Part shown: positions 8,187-16,019 of the stretch, one piece after another
Position numbering within the stretch: the first letter of the stretch is position 1
Layout: each line of letters opens with the position of its first letter
DNA from: an uncultured Planctomycetaceae bacterium
Lineage (GTDB): Bacteria > Planctomycetota > Planctomycetia > Planctomycetales > Planctomycetaceae
Direction of reading: 5' to 3'
Assembly (NCBI GenBank): GCA_913031625.1
Contig: CAJWGB010000020.1
Span: 1-39,003 of the forward strand
Length of the DNA stretch: 39,003 bases
Position numbers and translations under genes: made by a program
Notes under the pieces: model-generated
What the model was told of the DNA's origin: nothing
Database searches by the model: none
What the model saw: the letters and a program-made list of their open reading frames with translations, nothing else

Positions 8187-8373
8187 GGTTTCAACCGCTT
8201 CCTGCTGTGGACGAGCGACATCGCGTCCGGACTGAAATTCTCTGTCTCCTGTGCGAGGCGGACTCTACTTGCGAGTCTCCCAAAAGCAACTCACCCAGGT
8301 GGTCGTTTGTTCCTTCGCCTGATCTGTTGTAACGTCAACGGCTCCTCAACCGTTGGGCAGTCTGGCTGAAACG

Positions 8374-9723
8374 ATGAAGATTCTGATCGTCGACGATGAA
8401 AAAGCGGCGCGTTATGGCATGGCGAAGGCGCTGCGGACATCAGGCCGCGTCATTCTTGAAGCAGAAGATGGAGAGCAGGGACTTGCTGCGATTCGAGACG
8501 AGTCGCCGCACCTTGTATTCCTTGACTTGAACATGCCCGTCCGGGACGGGATGTTCGTGCTTCAGGAACTGCAGAAAGATTCTTCTGTCGTCACTCCCGA
8601 GATCATTGTGGTCACGGCCAATGATGGAGTTAACCATGCGGTGGACTGCATTCGGGCAGGTGCCACTGACTTCATCACAAAACCGTACGACCTCGAGCAC
8701 ATTCGTTCCATTGCACGCCGCTCGGAAGATCGAGTCAGCCTGCAGAACAGGCTGGAGGAAGTGCAGAGCGGAACTGCGGAGTCGGGCCGCTTCGGTGAGA
8801 TGCTTGGAACATGCCGTCCCATGCAGCATCTGTTCCGACAGATCTCCAAGGCGGCCACAACACATCTTCCTGTGCTTGTGCGAGGAGAAAGTGGCACCGG
8901 CAAGGAGTTGGTGGCGCGTGAGCTGCATCGCAGCAGTGAGCGCGCTGACGGGCCATTCATTGCCGTCAACACTGCAGCGATCGCGGAGACTCTTGTCGAG
9001 AGTGAACTCTTCGGCCACGTTCGCGGTGCTTTCACAGGAGCTGATCGAGATCGGGAAGGCGTGTTTCGGCAGGCGGACGGTGGCACTCTGTTTCTGGATG
9101 AAATCGGAGACATGCCGGCAGGTGTCCAGACTCGGCTGTTACGTGTTCTGCAGGAATCCGTTGTTCAGCCCGTCGGCACAGAGCAGACCATCAAAATAGA
9201 TGTACGGATTATCAGCGCCACTCATCAGGATCTGCAGCAGTCGATCGAAGACAAGGTCTTCCGGCAGGACCTCTACTTCCGGCTCAAGGGAATCGAGCTG
9301 TTCATTCCTGCACTGAGAACTCGACAGGAAGACATTCTGCTCCTGGCAAACTCCTTCGTGGACGGTTCTCTCACCCTCTCGCGAGACGCAGTCGCCGCGC
9401 TCGTACAGCACAATTGGCCGGGCAATGTGCGTGAGCTGCGGCAGATGATTCATGCAGCTTCCGCACTCTGTGATGACGGTGTGATTCATGCTTCCGACCT
9501 GGGGCTCGTCGAAGAGCGTTCCTCCGAACTCGGCGAGGGATTTGAAAAGTACTTTGATCTGCCTCTGACTGAAGCTCGCCAACTCCTGGTGGAGGATTTT
9601 GAACGCACCGTGATCGGCCGTGCTTTGAAAACCGAAAATAACAATGTCAGTGCGGCGGCGCGACTGCTCGGAATCCACCGTCAGAGTCTGCAGCAAAAGA
9701 TGAAGCAACTGGGAATTCGATAG
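8374..9723 (+). CDS. Sigma-54-dependent response regulator (NtrC family)
   Basis: 449 residues from ATG at 8374; a TTG at 8353 is in frame but adds only MGSLAET before the canonical receiver start MKILIVDDE. The receiver domain (1-118) has acidic residues D7/D8, phospho-acceptor D51 (LVFLDLNMP), T81 and K103. The AAA+ domain has Walker A GESGTGKE (171-178), the sigma-54 contact loop GAFTGA (218-223) and Walker B GGTLFLDEIGD (236-246). A Fis-type helix-turn-helix closes the chain (NNVSAAARLLGIHRQSLQQK). It activates RNA polymerase-sigma-54 after phosphorylation. No partner kinase is adjacent on this strand. The DUF502 gene follows 52 bases later. Confidence 0.95.
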   Translation: MKILIVDDEKAARYGMAKALRTSGRVILEAEDGEQGLAAIRDESPHLVFLDLNMPVRDGMFVLQELQKDSSVVTPEIIVVTANDGVNHAVDCIRAGATDFITKPYDLEHIRSIARRSEDRVSLQNRLEEVQSGTAESGRFGEMLGTCRPMQHLFRQISKAATTHLPVLVRGESGTGKELVARELHRSSERADGPFIAVNTAAIAETLVESELFGHVRGAFTGADRDREGVFRQADGGTLFLDEIGDMPAGVQTRLLRVLQESVVQPVGTEQTIKIDVRIISATHQDLQQSIEDKVFRQDLYFRLKGIELFIPALRTRQEDILLLANSFVDGSLTLSRDAVAALVQHNWPGNVRELRQMIHAASALCDDGVIHASDLGLVEERSSELGEGFEKYFDLPLTEARQLLVEDFERTVIGRALKTENNNVSAAARLLGIHRQSLQQKMKQLGIR

Positions 9724-9775
9724 CCGGCACCTCAAGAGCCGGTTCGGCCCCCATTAAGGCACACAGGAGTCGGAT

Positions 9776-10405
9776 ATGAAGGAACAGATCGGACGTTCCA
9801 TCGGTTTTTTTCGAGCGACTGCACTTGGGGGACTGTTGTTCCTGCTGCCAGTTGCCGTGATCATTGGCATCCTCGGCTACGTGTATAGTTTTGCGGCGGC
9901 TCTCTACGACCCCGTCAAGGATCAACTGCAGGATGTTGTCCCCATCCGGGACGCCACGGGCATCGCGCTGTTGTTTGCGGCCGTCGTGGGAGTGTTGCTG
10001 GCGCTCTGCTTTGTCGCCGGACTGTTTGCTCACCGAGCAATCGGCCGCCGGTTTGCGCAACTGCTGGAAAAGTACCTGACTACTCTGTTCCCCAGGTATG
10101 CCATCTATCGAGACCTGCTTGCAGGAAACATCGGCGGCACTCAGGACGTTCCCTCTCTGAAGCCGGTCACAGTGAAGATGCCTGATGGTCGCCGAATTGC
10201 ATTTGAATCGGACAGACTGCCTGACGGAAGCGTGATGGTCTTCTTCCCCGGAGCACCCGACCCCTGGATTGGCACTGTCGGAATCGTTGAAGCTGACAGG
10301 GTAGAACTTCTGGATGTTGCATTCAACGATATTGTTGGTCTGCTGGAACAACTTGGCCGGGGTGCCAGCGAGCAACACGGAACAGCTCTGACCCGGACTG
10401 CATAG
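9776..10405 (+). CDS. DUF502 family inner-membrane protein
   Basis: 209 residues, normal for DUF502 (PF04367). Two membrane segments are clear: about 17-40 (LGGLLFLLPVAVIIGILGYV) and 62-87 (TGIALLFAAVVGVLLALCF). A cytosolic or periplasmic C-terminal domain follows, with the family motifs FPRYAIYRDL, PDGRRIAFES and VMVFFPGAPDPWIGTVGIV. ATG at 9776 follows AGGAG at 7 bases. Function unknown; members are implicated only loosely in envelope processes. It is probably cotranscribed with the response regulator upstream, given the 52-base gap and shared strand. Confidence 0.88.
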   Translation: MKEQIGRSIGFFRATALGGLLFLLPVAVIIGILGYVYSFAAALYDPVKDQLQDVVPIRDATGIALLFAAVVGVLLALCFVAGLFAHRAIGRRFAQLLEKYLTTLFPRYAIYRDLLAGNIGGTQDVPSLKPVTVKMPDGRRIAFESDRLPDGSVMVFFPGAPDPWIGTVGIVEADRVELLDVAFNDIVGLLEQLGRGASEQHGTALTRTA

Positions 10406-10775
10406 CGTTAACCGCTTCTGTGAGATTCGAAGTCGCGGGTGGAGGCTTCTGTGAAGCGAGAGCCTGCTGAAGCACATGGCTCATTGGGAGTCTGGTGGAT
10501 TCAAAGGAGGACAGGCTCTTCGGCGCGCACTGTCAGCGGATCCGAATCTCCCGGTTGCATTCCCACCTGACTTCGCAGGACGAGCTTCGTCAATTCTGGC
10601 CGGCCGTTAAGGCGAAGTGCGATCTCACCGGAAAGCCCGCGGTTCAAGTGCAGGAGTGCTGGTGACCAATACATGGTTGCAGAATTCACGCGAACGGGAC
10701 TCGTCGACACGTCAGTGCGCGATGACAAATACCGGTTGAGACATTCTTAGCCCTGCTAAACCTCAACGCTCAGAG
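10406..10775. other. Intergenic region between convergent DUF502 and diguanylate cyclase genes
   Basis: 370 bases. A direct repeat GCTTCTGTGA occurs at 10414-10423 and 10445-10454 (31-base period). A 75-codon minus frame (10501-10728) would have to start at TTG without a ribosome site and has no domain; rejected. No T-run terminator was found. Confidence 0.45.
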
Positions 10776-11708
10776 TCAATGTCCAGTAGCGTTCATCATC
10801 GATTCGCGAACCTGATTTCGTCCGCTGCGTTTTGCGGCATAAAGGGCACTGTCTGCGGCAGATACAACATCGTCGATACTGTGCTGTTCGCTCCCTAATC
10901 GTGAAATCAAGCCGATACTGGTCGTAATCCGTATGTCTGCGTCCTCCAGTTGAAGAGGATTATCTGCCACGGCCGCTCGAATGCGTTCTGCAGTTCGTGA
11001 CGCCTGTTGGGCCATGCAGTCGGGAAGCACGATCATAAATTCGTCTCCTCCGATTCGACCACATACGTCATACGGGCGTGTCCGGCTCTTCAGCAGTGAA
11101 GCAACATGCTGCAGAGCTTTATCGCCTGCCGGATGTCCATACTCATCATTGACGTTTTTGAACCGGTCGATGTCCAGGGAAAGGACGCTGAACGGAGTCC
11201 CCAGCCGTTCGGCACGGTGACATTCACGTTCCAGGGCGTCAAACAGAGCATCACGACTCGCTACACCGGTCAGGCTGTCGCGATCCAGTTTCTTCTTGAG
11301 AGCTGCGTGAGCGGACTGAACTCTGTCCTGCAGGTCGAGGACTCGCATTCCGGTCCGGAGTCGCAGACGCAGTTCGTCGGGGTCAAACGGCTTCGTCAGA
11401 AAGTCGTCGGCCCCTGACTCGAGACCTGTCAGTCGCGCATCGCGGTTGGTTCTCGTGGTCAGCAGAATGAAATAGGTGTAATCATCGTTGGCCTGCGCAC
11501 GAATCTGCTGAATCACCTCGGGTCCTTCGAGATGCGGCATCATCCAGTCCAGAATTGCAAGTCGCGGGTGATTATTGGCCGTCAGGCGCTCTACCGCTTC
11601 GCAGCCGTCACAGGCTTCCACAGGGTGATATCCCCACAGACTCAATGTTGCAGACAGCATTTCGCGGGAAACGGGATCGTCTTCGGCTATCAGTACTGAG
11701 GTGGCCAT
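10776..11708 (-). CDS. Response regulator with GGDEF domain (diguanylate cyclase)
   Basis: 310 residues. The receiver domain (1-120) has acidic residues E9/D10/D11, phospho-acceptor D54 (AILDWMMP) and K106. A helical linker (125-142) leads to the GGDEF domain (143-305), with SLTGVASRDAL, LDIDRFKNVNDEYGH and the active-site loop GGDEF at 220-224. The inhibitory RxxD site is present five residues upstream (R211-D214), so product inhibition by c-di-GMP is likely. It makes c-di-GMP when phosphorylated. The gene starts 3 bases after the hybrid kinase stop, and its ribosome site AGGAG lies inside the kinase 3' end. It is therefore the output of the same operon. Confidence 0.95.
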   Translation of the reverse strand: MATSVLIAEDDPVSREMLSATLSLWGYHPVEACDGCEAVERLTANNHPRLAILDWMMPHLEGPEVIQQIRAQANDDYTYFILLTTRTNRDARLTGLESGADDFLTKPFDPDELRLRLRTGMRVLDLQDRVQSAHAALKKKLDRDSLTGVASRDALFDALERECHRAERLGTPFSVLSLDIDRFKNVNDEYGHPAGDKALQHVASLLKSRTRPYDVCGRIGGDEFMIVLPDCMAQQASRTAERIRAAVADNPLQLEDADIRITTSIGLISRLGSEQHSIDDVVSAADSALYAAKRSGRNQVRESMMNATGH

Positions 11709-11711
11709 TTT

Positions 11712-13955
11712 TTACTCCTGAGCATTTACAAAGTGCTGCAGTTCAGTCTTCAGGTTGTCAATCTGAGTGCATGTTTCGGCAAACAGGCCTCCAAGGCCTT
11801 CGGTGTTGTTTTCTCGTCCTGAGTGTTCAAGCAGTCGGGCGTACTCTGCTGCTTTTATCCCGCCAAGGTTGGCAGCGGCGCCCTTCAGTGAATGAGCGGC
11901 AACGGTAAGTGTTTGGGCGTCTCCGACCGCAATTGCCTGATCGATCTGGTCCAGGTACTGCCCCCCGGTCTGGTCAAAGAGAGTGATCAGACGCTTGAGC
12001 AGGTCGACGCTGCCGCCAATGCGTGCCATCACGTCGTCAGCTGCAAATACCTGTTCATTAACTTCCGGTACACCGACCGTATTTTCAGAAGCCGCGGCAA
12101 CAGACTGTTCAGGTTCCGGATTCACGTCTGCAGCAGCATTGCTGACGACGTCTGCGATGGCGGAATTCAGGGCTTTGGGATCGATGGGTTTTGTCAAGTA
12201 GCTGTCTATTCCTGCTTCCTCGCAGCGTTCACGATAACTCTGCATCGCATGAGCAGTCAGCGCTATAATGGGTGTGTGTTGTTGACCGGATTCGAACGCT
12301 CGAATCTCCCGTGTGGCTGTCAATCCATCCTTGTGCGGCATCTGAACATCCATCAGGACCAGATCAAACGCCTGACTCTGAAACAGTTCAACAGCCTCAT
12401 TTCCGTTCTCTGCAACCGTGACGGAATGTCCCTGTTGCTCCAGCAGAGCGAGGGCAAGGGCCTGATTCACGGCGTTGTCTTCTGCCAGCAGAATATCGAG
12501 AGGTCGAGTGCGACATTTGACACTCGTGCTGTTTCCGGCTCCAAACTGGAGATCGCCGTCTGAAGTGTCCGCCAGAGAAGTGACCAGCAGGTCAAACAGG
12601 TCTGAGTGGGTCACCGGCTTGATGATGTAGTGCTCCAGCCCGTTCTTCCGACAGGCCTCGATTCCTGCCACCGAGCCGGACTGAAGGGGTATTCCGGACT
12701 TTTGCTGCTCCTCGCTGAGTCGTCTGGCGGATACCAGCATCATGATGGGCAAAGTCGGACACCCACACTGTCTCAGCTCTTCAACGAGCCGGAATCCGGG
12801 AGAGTCTTCTTCGTCTCCGGCGACCAGACAGATTCGATACGGCTGGGTTCGCTCCATCGCCATTTTTGCAGCCGCCACCGCGGCAGCTGGCGATCGGACG
12901 ATATTCGGTCTCATTCGCCACGTCGTCAGCATCTCATGCACGACACGACAATTGGATTCACTCTCGTCCACGATCAGAACAGGCAGCCCACGCAGAATTT
13001 CAAGCAGTTTCGAGCCTGCACGGTCATGCCGTTGAGCAGCCTTGAACATGGCGAGAACATGGAACTGGGACCCTCCGCCTGCACGACTCGTCAATTCAAT
13101 ATCGCCGCCCATCATCCGGGCAAGGTCGCGAGCGATTGCCAGCCCCAGACCTGATCCGCCGAAATTGCGCGTGGTGGTCCCGTCTGCCTGATCAAACGGC
13201 TGGAACACTATTTTCTGCTTTTCAGGGGGAATCCCGATGCCGGTATCAGAAACAACAAACCGCAGACAAATGTCCGGTCCCGAGATCGACTCAACTCGTG
13301 TTTCAACTGAGACGGTTCCTTCGGCGGTGAACTTGATCGCGTTGCCCAGCAGGTTGATCAGAATCTGAGACAGTCGGCCGGCGTCTCCGACAACGAACGC
13401 AGGTACCTGCGGTGCGACACGGCAGGTGAGTTCAAGGCCCTTCTGGTGTGCTCGTATGGCGAACGTCTTGACGGCAGCGCTGAGATGGTCACGGATGTGG
13501 AACTCTTCAGGACACAGCTCCAGCTTCCCTGCTTCGATTTTCGAGAAGTCCAGGATGTCATTGATGATGTCAAGCAGAGTGTGTGCCGACGAACGGACCA
13601 TGCCGAGGTAGTTGTTCTGAATCGACTCCAACTGTGTCTCAAGCACCAACTCCGTCATCCCAATGATTCCGTTCATGGGAGTGCGAATCTCATGGCTCAT
13701 TCGGGCCAGAAAGTCACTCTTGGCTCTGTTGGCTGCATCGGCCGTGTCTGCAGCCTGGCGCAGCATCTTGGTCGCTACGGAAAGGTCATGAGTTCGTTCC
13801 CGAACACGACGTTCCAGTTCTTCGTGAGACTTCTCCAGCTGCGCGTTGGCAAGGTAGAGTTCAAGACTCTTCTCTTCAAGAAGTCTCTCTGCCTGTTTAC
13901 GCGCGCCTCGTTCCCGTTCGGCGCGGCGAAGCGCACGATCTGCGGTGTCCGTCAT
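11712..13955 (-). CDS. Hybrid histidine kinase with degenerate REC, REC and HPt domains
   Basis: 747 residues, soluble. A coiled coil (about 8-75) precedes HisKA with H88 in [11 protein letters not shown]. The ATPase domain has the N-box [10 protein letters not shown] (N205), [10 protein letters not shown] (237-246) and [13 protein letters not shown] first receiver-like domain (324-460) keeps D330 and K446 but has Ala379 where the phospho-acceptor Asp should be ([11 protein letters not shown]). The second receiver (486-605) is intact with D536 in LMDVQMP and K589. A C-terminal HPt domain carries H688 ([13 protein letters not shown]). There is no transmembrane sensor; the input is presumably the H-NOX protein, whose stop overlaps this start (ATGA, 13952-13955). 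The HPt can pass phosphate to the REC-GGDEF protein next in the operon. Confidence 0.95.
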   Translation of the reverse strand: MTDTADRALRRAERERGARKQAERLLEEKSLELYLANAQLEKSHEELERRVRERTHDLSVATKMLRQAADTADAANRAKSDFLARMSHEIRTPMNGIIGMTELVLETQLESIQNNYLGMVRSSAHTLLDIINDILDFSKIEAGKLELCPEEFHIRDHLSAAVKTFAIRAHQKGLELTCRVAPQVPAFVVGDAGRLSQILINLLGNAIKFTAEGTVSVETRVESISGPDICLRFVVSDTGIGIPPEKQKIVFQPFDQADGTTTRNFGGSGLGLAIARDLARMMGGDIELTSRAGGGSQFHVLAMFKAAQRHDRAGSKLLEILRGLPVLIVDESESNCRVVHEMLTTWRMRPNIVRSPAAAVAAAKMAMERTQPYRICLVAGDEEDSPGFRLVEELRQCGCPTLPIMMLVSARRLSEEQQKSGIPLQSGSVAGIEACRKNGLEHYIIKPVTHSDLFDLLVTSLADTSDGDLQFGAGNSTSVKCRTRPLDILLAEDNAVNQALALALLEQQGHSVTVAENGNEAVELFQSQAFDLVLMDVQMPHKDGLTATREIRAFESGQQHTPIIALTAHAMQSYRERCEEAGIDSYLTKPIDPKALNSAIADVVSNAAADVNPEPEQSVAAASENTVGVPEVNEQVFAADDVMARIGGSVDLLKRLITLFDQTGGQYLDQIDQAIAVGDAQTLTVAAHSLKGAAANLGGIKAAEYARLLEHSGRENNTEGLGGLFAETCTQIDNLKTELQHFVNAQE

Positions 13956-14476
13956 GCCGGGTCCTCAGCTTTCCGAGTGACAAGAAAAAGAGTCAGAGGA
14001 CCTTCTGCGTCCTCATCGTCCTGGCAGGCCAGATCATAGTGGCCGCCAAAGTGTTCGATGCAGCCGGTGATGAGCGCCTTGGCAACTACAGCCAGCGGAC
14101 GCGACGATCGATAGGTCACAGTCAGGGAACCGTCCTGAGAACGTTCCGCATGCAGAGATGGCAGTTCTGCGTCAGGGTACAGCTTGCGTACTTCGACATG
14201 AATATGTGTCTCCACAGATTCAATGAAGTCGAGTGCGCAGGTCACCCCTTCAAACATCGCCGGGTACAGTACCTTGAATCGCCCAAACAGGTATCTTCCG
14301 TACGCCATGACAAGGTCGTGCACACTGGTTCCTGTCAATTCACTCAGGCGGCCAACGATGTCCAGAAGCTCTGTGGCACTGTACGTGCCAAAGGACGTGT
14401 ACATTCCACCTGATGGCAGTTCGACACTGTCGAAGACGTTGTCCATCATGTCTCTGCCGAAAGTGACTTCCACCAT
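13952..14476 (-). CDS. H-NOX (haem-NO-binding) sensor protein, start codon apparently lost
   Basis: From the first ATG (14476) the protein is 174 residues. The haem ligand is His93 in HIHVEVRKLYPDAELP, aligning with the family pattern H-x10-P, and the propionate-binding YxSxR motif is YRSSR (122-126). The family senses NO or O2 and usually controls a histidine kinase or cyclase. The frame upstream of this ATG encodes KKGIIFTELIE, which is the standard H-NOX N-terminus except that the expected initiating Met is AAG (14507-14509). That AAG sits 7 bases after a GAAGG ribosome site. No ATG, GTG or TTG exists in frame up to the TAG. So either translation starts at 14476, removing the first helix, or a non-standard start is used. 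It overlaps the kinase gene by 4 bases. Confidence 0.88.
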   Translation of the reverse strand: MVEVTFGRDMMDNVFDSVELPSGGMYTSFGTYSATELLDIVGRLSELTGTSVHDLVMAYGRYLFGRFKVLYPAMFEGVTCALDFIESVETHIHVEVRKLYPDAELPSLHAERSQDGSLTVTYRSSRPLAVVAKALITGCIEHFGGHYDLACQDDEDAEGPLTLFLVTRKAEDPA

Positions 14477-14509
14477 CTCGATCAGTTCAGTGAAAATGAT
14501 GCCCTTCTT

Positions 14510-15281
14510 GGCCGTACCTTCTGGTCTGTTATAGAGAAACAGTGCCTGCCACGGGTTCCCGTGAAAGACAGCGATGTTCAGGAACTAAGAACTACGCTTT
14601 GCGAATACTCCTGATGCTCCAGATATCAGTATCGTGCGATTGCCATAGAACTTGCCCACGCGAGCCAGATTGAGGATCGCCTGACGGGTCCATTCATGCG
14701 GATTGGCGTCTGGACAAGCTGCGGAATCCTGAGCCGTGACTTATGAGTCGAAGTCCCCTTCAGGAAATGCATACAGCAGGCACATTCTGAGCCCTGGTCT
14801 GACGACGCAAACTTAGGCCCGAAGAAAGAACGACGACGCGAATCGGAATCGAATGTTCTGTGTTTCCGACAGATCATGCCTGGGTTTTCCTGCCGCGACG
14901 ACACTGCCGAATCGGGACGGTGGGGTTTCCCCGTGCAGCGGGGGAATCTTCGGATTCCCCCGCAAATTCTTCCAGGGGAGTTCGATGACGGTTCTGCTGA
15001 GGATTCCCGGAATCGCTGCGCGCGCCTGGAGATGGCTCGTTAACCAAACTCATTCAGTGGTTTACTGAACCCCGGGCTCCGATCTGATCTTCAGCATCAG
15101 TGAACTGGCAGCACGCCGACAGTATCGTGTCTTCTTCCTCGGGGGCCATAGTTCATGGCACAGACCGTGACGTGAATCGGAGTGCAAAGCACGTGGAAAG
15201 GCCAACGTGGCTAAAGGCAAAGATCAGGCTCAACGGCACGGTCGAGCTAACGCCAGCGTCCCACTGACGCTGAGGACTCAG
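14510..15281. other. Long non-coding stretch upstream of the H-NOX operon
   Basis: About 770 bases without a convincing gene. It holds a GGGG-TTT-CCCC mini-hairpin (about 14922-14932) and a strong UUCG hairpin at 14938-14963. Near the end, the stem CAGCGTC/GACGCTG (7 bp) lies just beyond the PepSY-type gene stop, without a T-run. Open frames on both strands (for example 14626-14904 and 14853-15068) lack protein character. It may contain the H-NOX operon promoter and possibly a structured RNA. Confidence 0.5.
14938..14963 (+). other. Perfect 11-bp hairpin with UUCG tetraloop
   Basis: GCGGGGGAATC (14938-14948), TTCG loop, GATTCCCCCGC (14953-14963). On the plus strand the closing pair and loop form the extra-stable cUUCGg tetraloop. 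The following bases AAATTCTTCC contain no T-run, so it is not a classical intrinsic terminator. It could be part of a structured RNA, an mRNA end-protecting element or a bidirectional pause site. Confidence 0.75.
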
Positions 15282-15824
15282 CTACGAAGACCCCTCAGGC
15301 GTTGACTCAGACTGTTTTCGGAGCCGCTTTTTTCGTTTGGCGATGTAGGGTTGGAAGAACAGGTAGATGCCTGTGAACCAGAGAATCGCGAATACGATCG
15401 AGGCCGGCAGAAAGACCCAGAGCTTGGCGGGTTCTGAAAAGAAACTCCCATCGTGAAGTGACTCAATCAGATCTGAACGACGATAGGCAACCTGCAGCAC
15501 GTCTCCTGTTTCAACATTGAGCTGAACTTCCCACCGATTCTTGCTGCGGACTTTGACAATGCCTTTGCCTGGCCGTACATCAAGCCGATCAATGTCGTCC
15601 CAGCCCGCAACCTCTGCCTCAGGAACGGTTTGCGCGACAGCAAGAATCTCATCGAATGTAAGAGACAACTCACTTCCGCCACCTTTGGCGGTGGGCGGCT
15701 GAATCCACCCCGACTCCTTCTTCAGCTGGAGAATAATTCCTGAGGTGATCACGACGATTGCCGGAACAGCAATTGCGACCGATCCCCAGCGATGTATCAG
15801 ACGGTTAAGTCGTGAGAGTTTCAT
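15282..15824 (-). CDS. PepSY-type two-TM membrane protein
   Basis: 180 residues from ATG at 15824; the open frame reaches 15986, but the upstream extension lacks protein character and MKLSRLNRLIHRWGSV is the usual start of this family. TM1 is about 14-34 (VAIAVPAIVVITSGIILQL) and TM2 about 135-157 (LWVFLPASIVFAILWFTGIY). The loop between them has a PepSY-like fold pattern, with SLTFDEILAVAQTV and VQLNVETGDVLQVAYRRSDL. The basic C-terminal tail (KRKKRLRK) should be cytoplasmic. PepSY-TM proteins are linked to iron uptake or envelope functions; here the substrate is unknown. No ribosome site is evident. The divergent neighbour is the VPS10-type gene. Confidence 0.75.
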   Translation of the reverse strand: MKLSRLNRLIHRWGSVAIAVPAIVVITSGIILQLKKESGWIQPPTAKGGGSELSLTFDEILAVAQTVPEAEVAGWDDIDRLDVRPGKGIVKVRSKNRWEVQLNVETGDVLQVAYRRSDLIESLHDGSFFSEPAKLWVFLPASIVFAILWFTGIYLFFQPYIAKRKKRLRKQSESTPEGSS

Positions 15825-16019
15825 TACATTCGAGAGCAACGTTTGATTGCAGGACCGATTGGATGGCCCTTGAGACCACAAGCCTGCGGAATAAGGTGAA
15901 TGCGTGATTTCGTGATTGAACGGGCCACGCCCAGATCCGTAGTCTGATCGAGTGAGGGGAGTTTCCGCACGTGGAACTGCCGCCATTCCAGACGATCGAG
16001 CTCTTTCCGGCAGAAACAG

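Noticed and set aside
10501-10728. 75-codon minus-strand frame downstream of the diguanylate cyclase
   Set aside because: Starts at TTG without a ribosome site and resembles no family.
14626-15068. Frames on both strands in the long gap (14626-14904 minus, 14853-15068 plus)
   Set aside because: Cross the UUCG hairpin, biased composition, no motifs.
15207-15305. Basic 32-residue plus-strand frame starting at GTG
   Set aside because: Has an AAGG nearby but overlaps the 3' end of the PepSY-type gene and has no supporting homology that I can recall.
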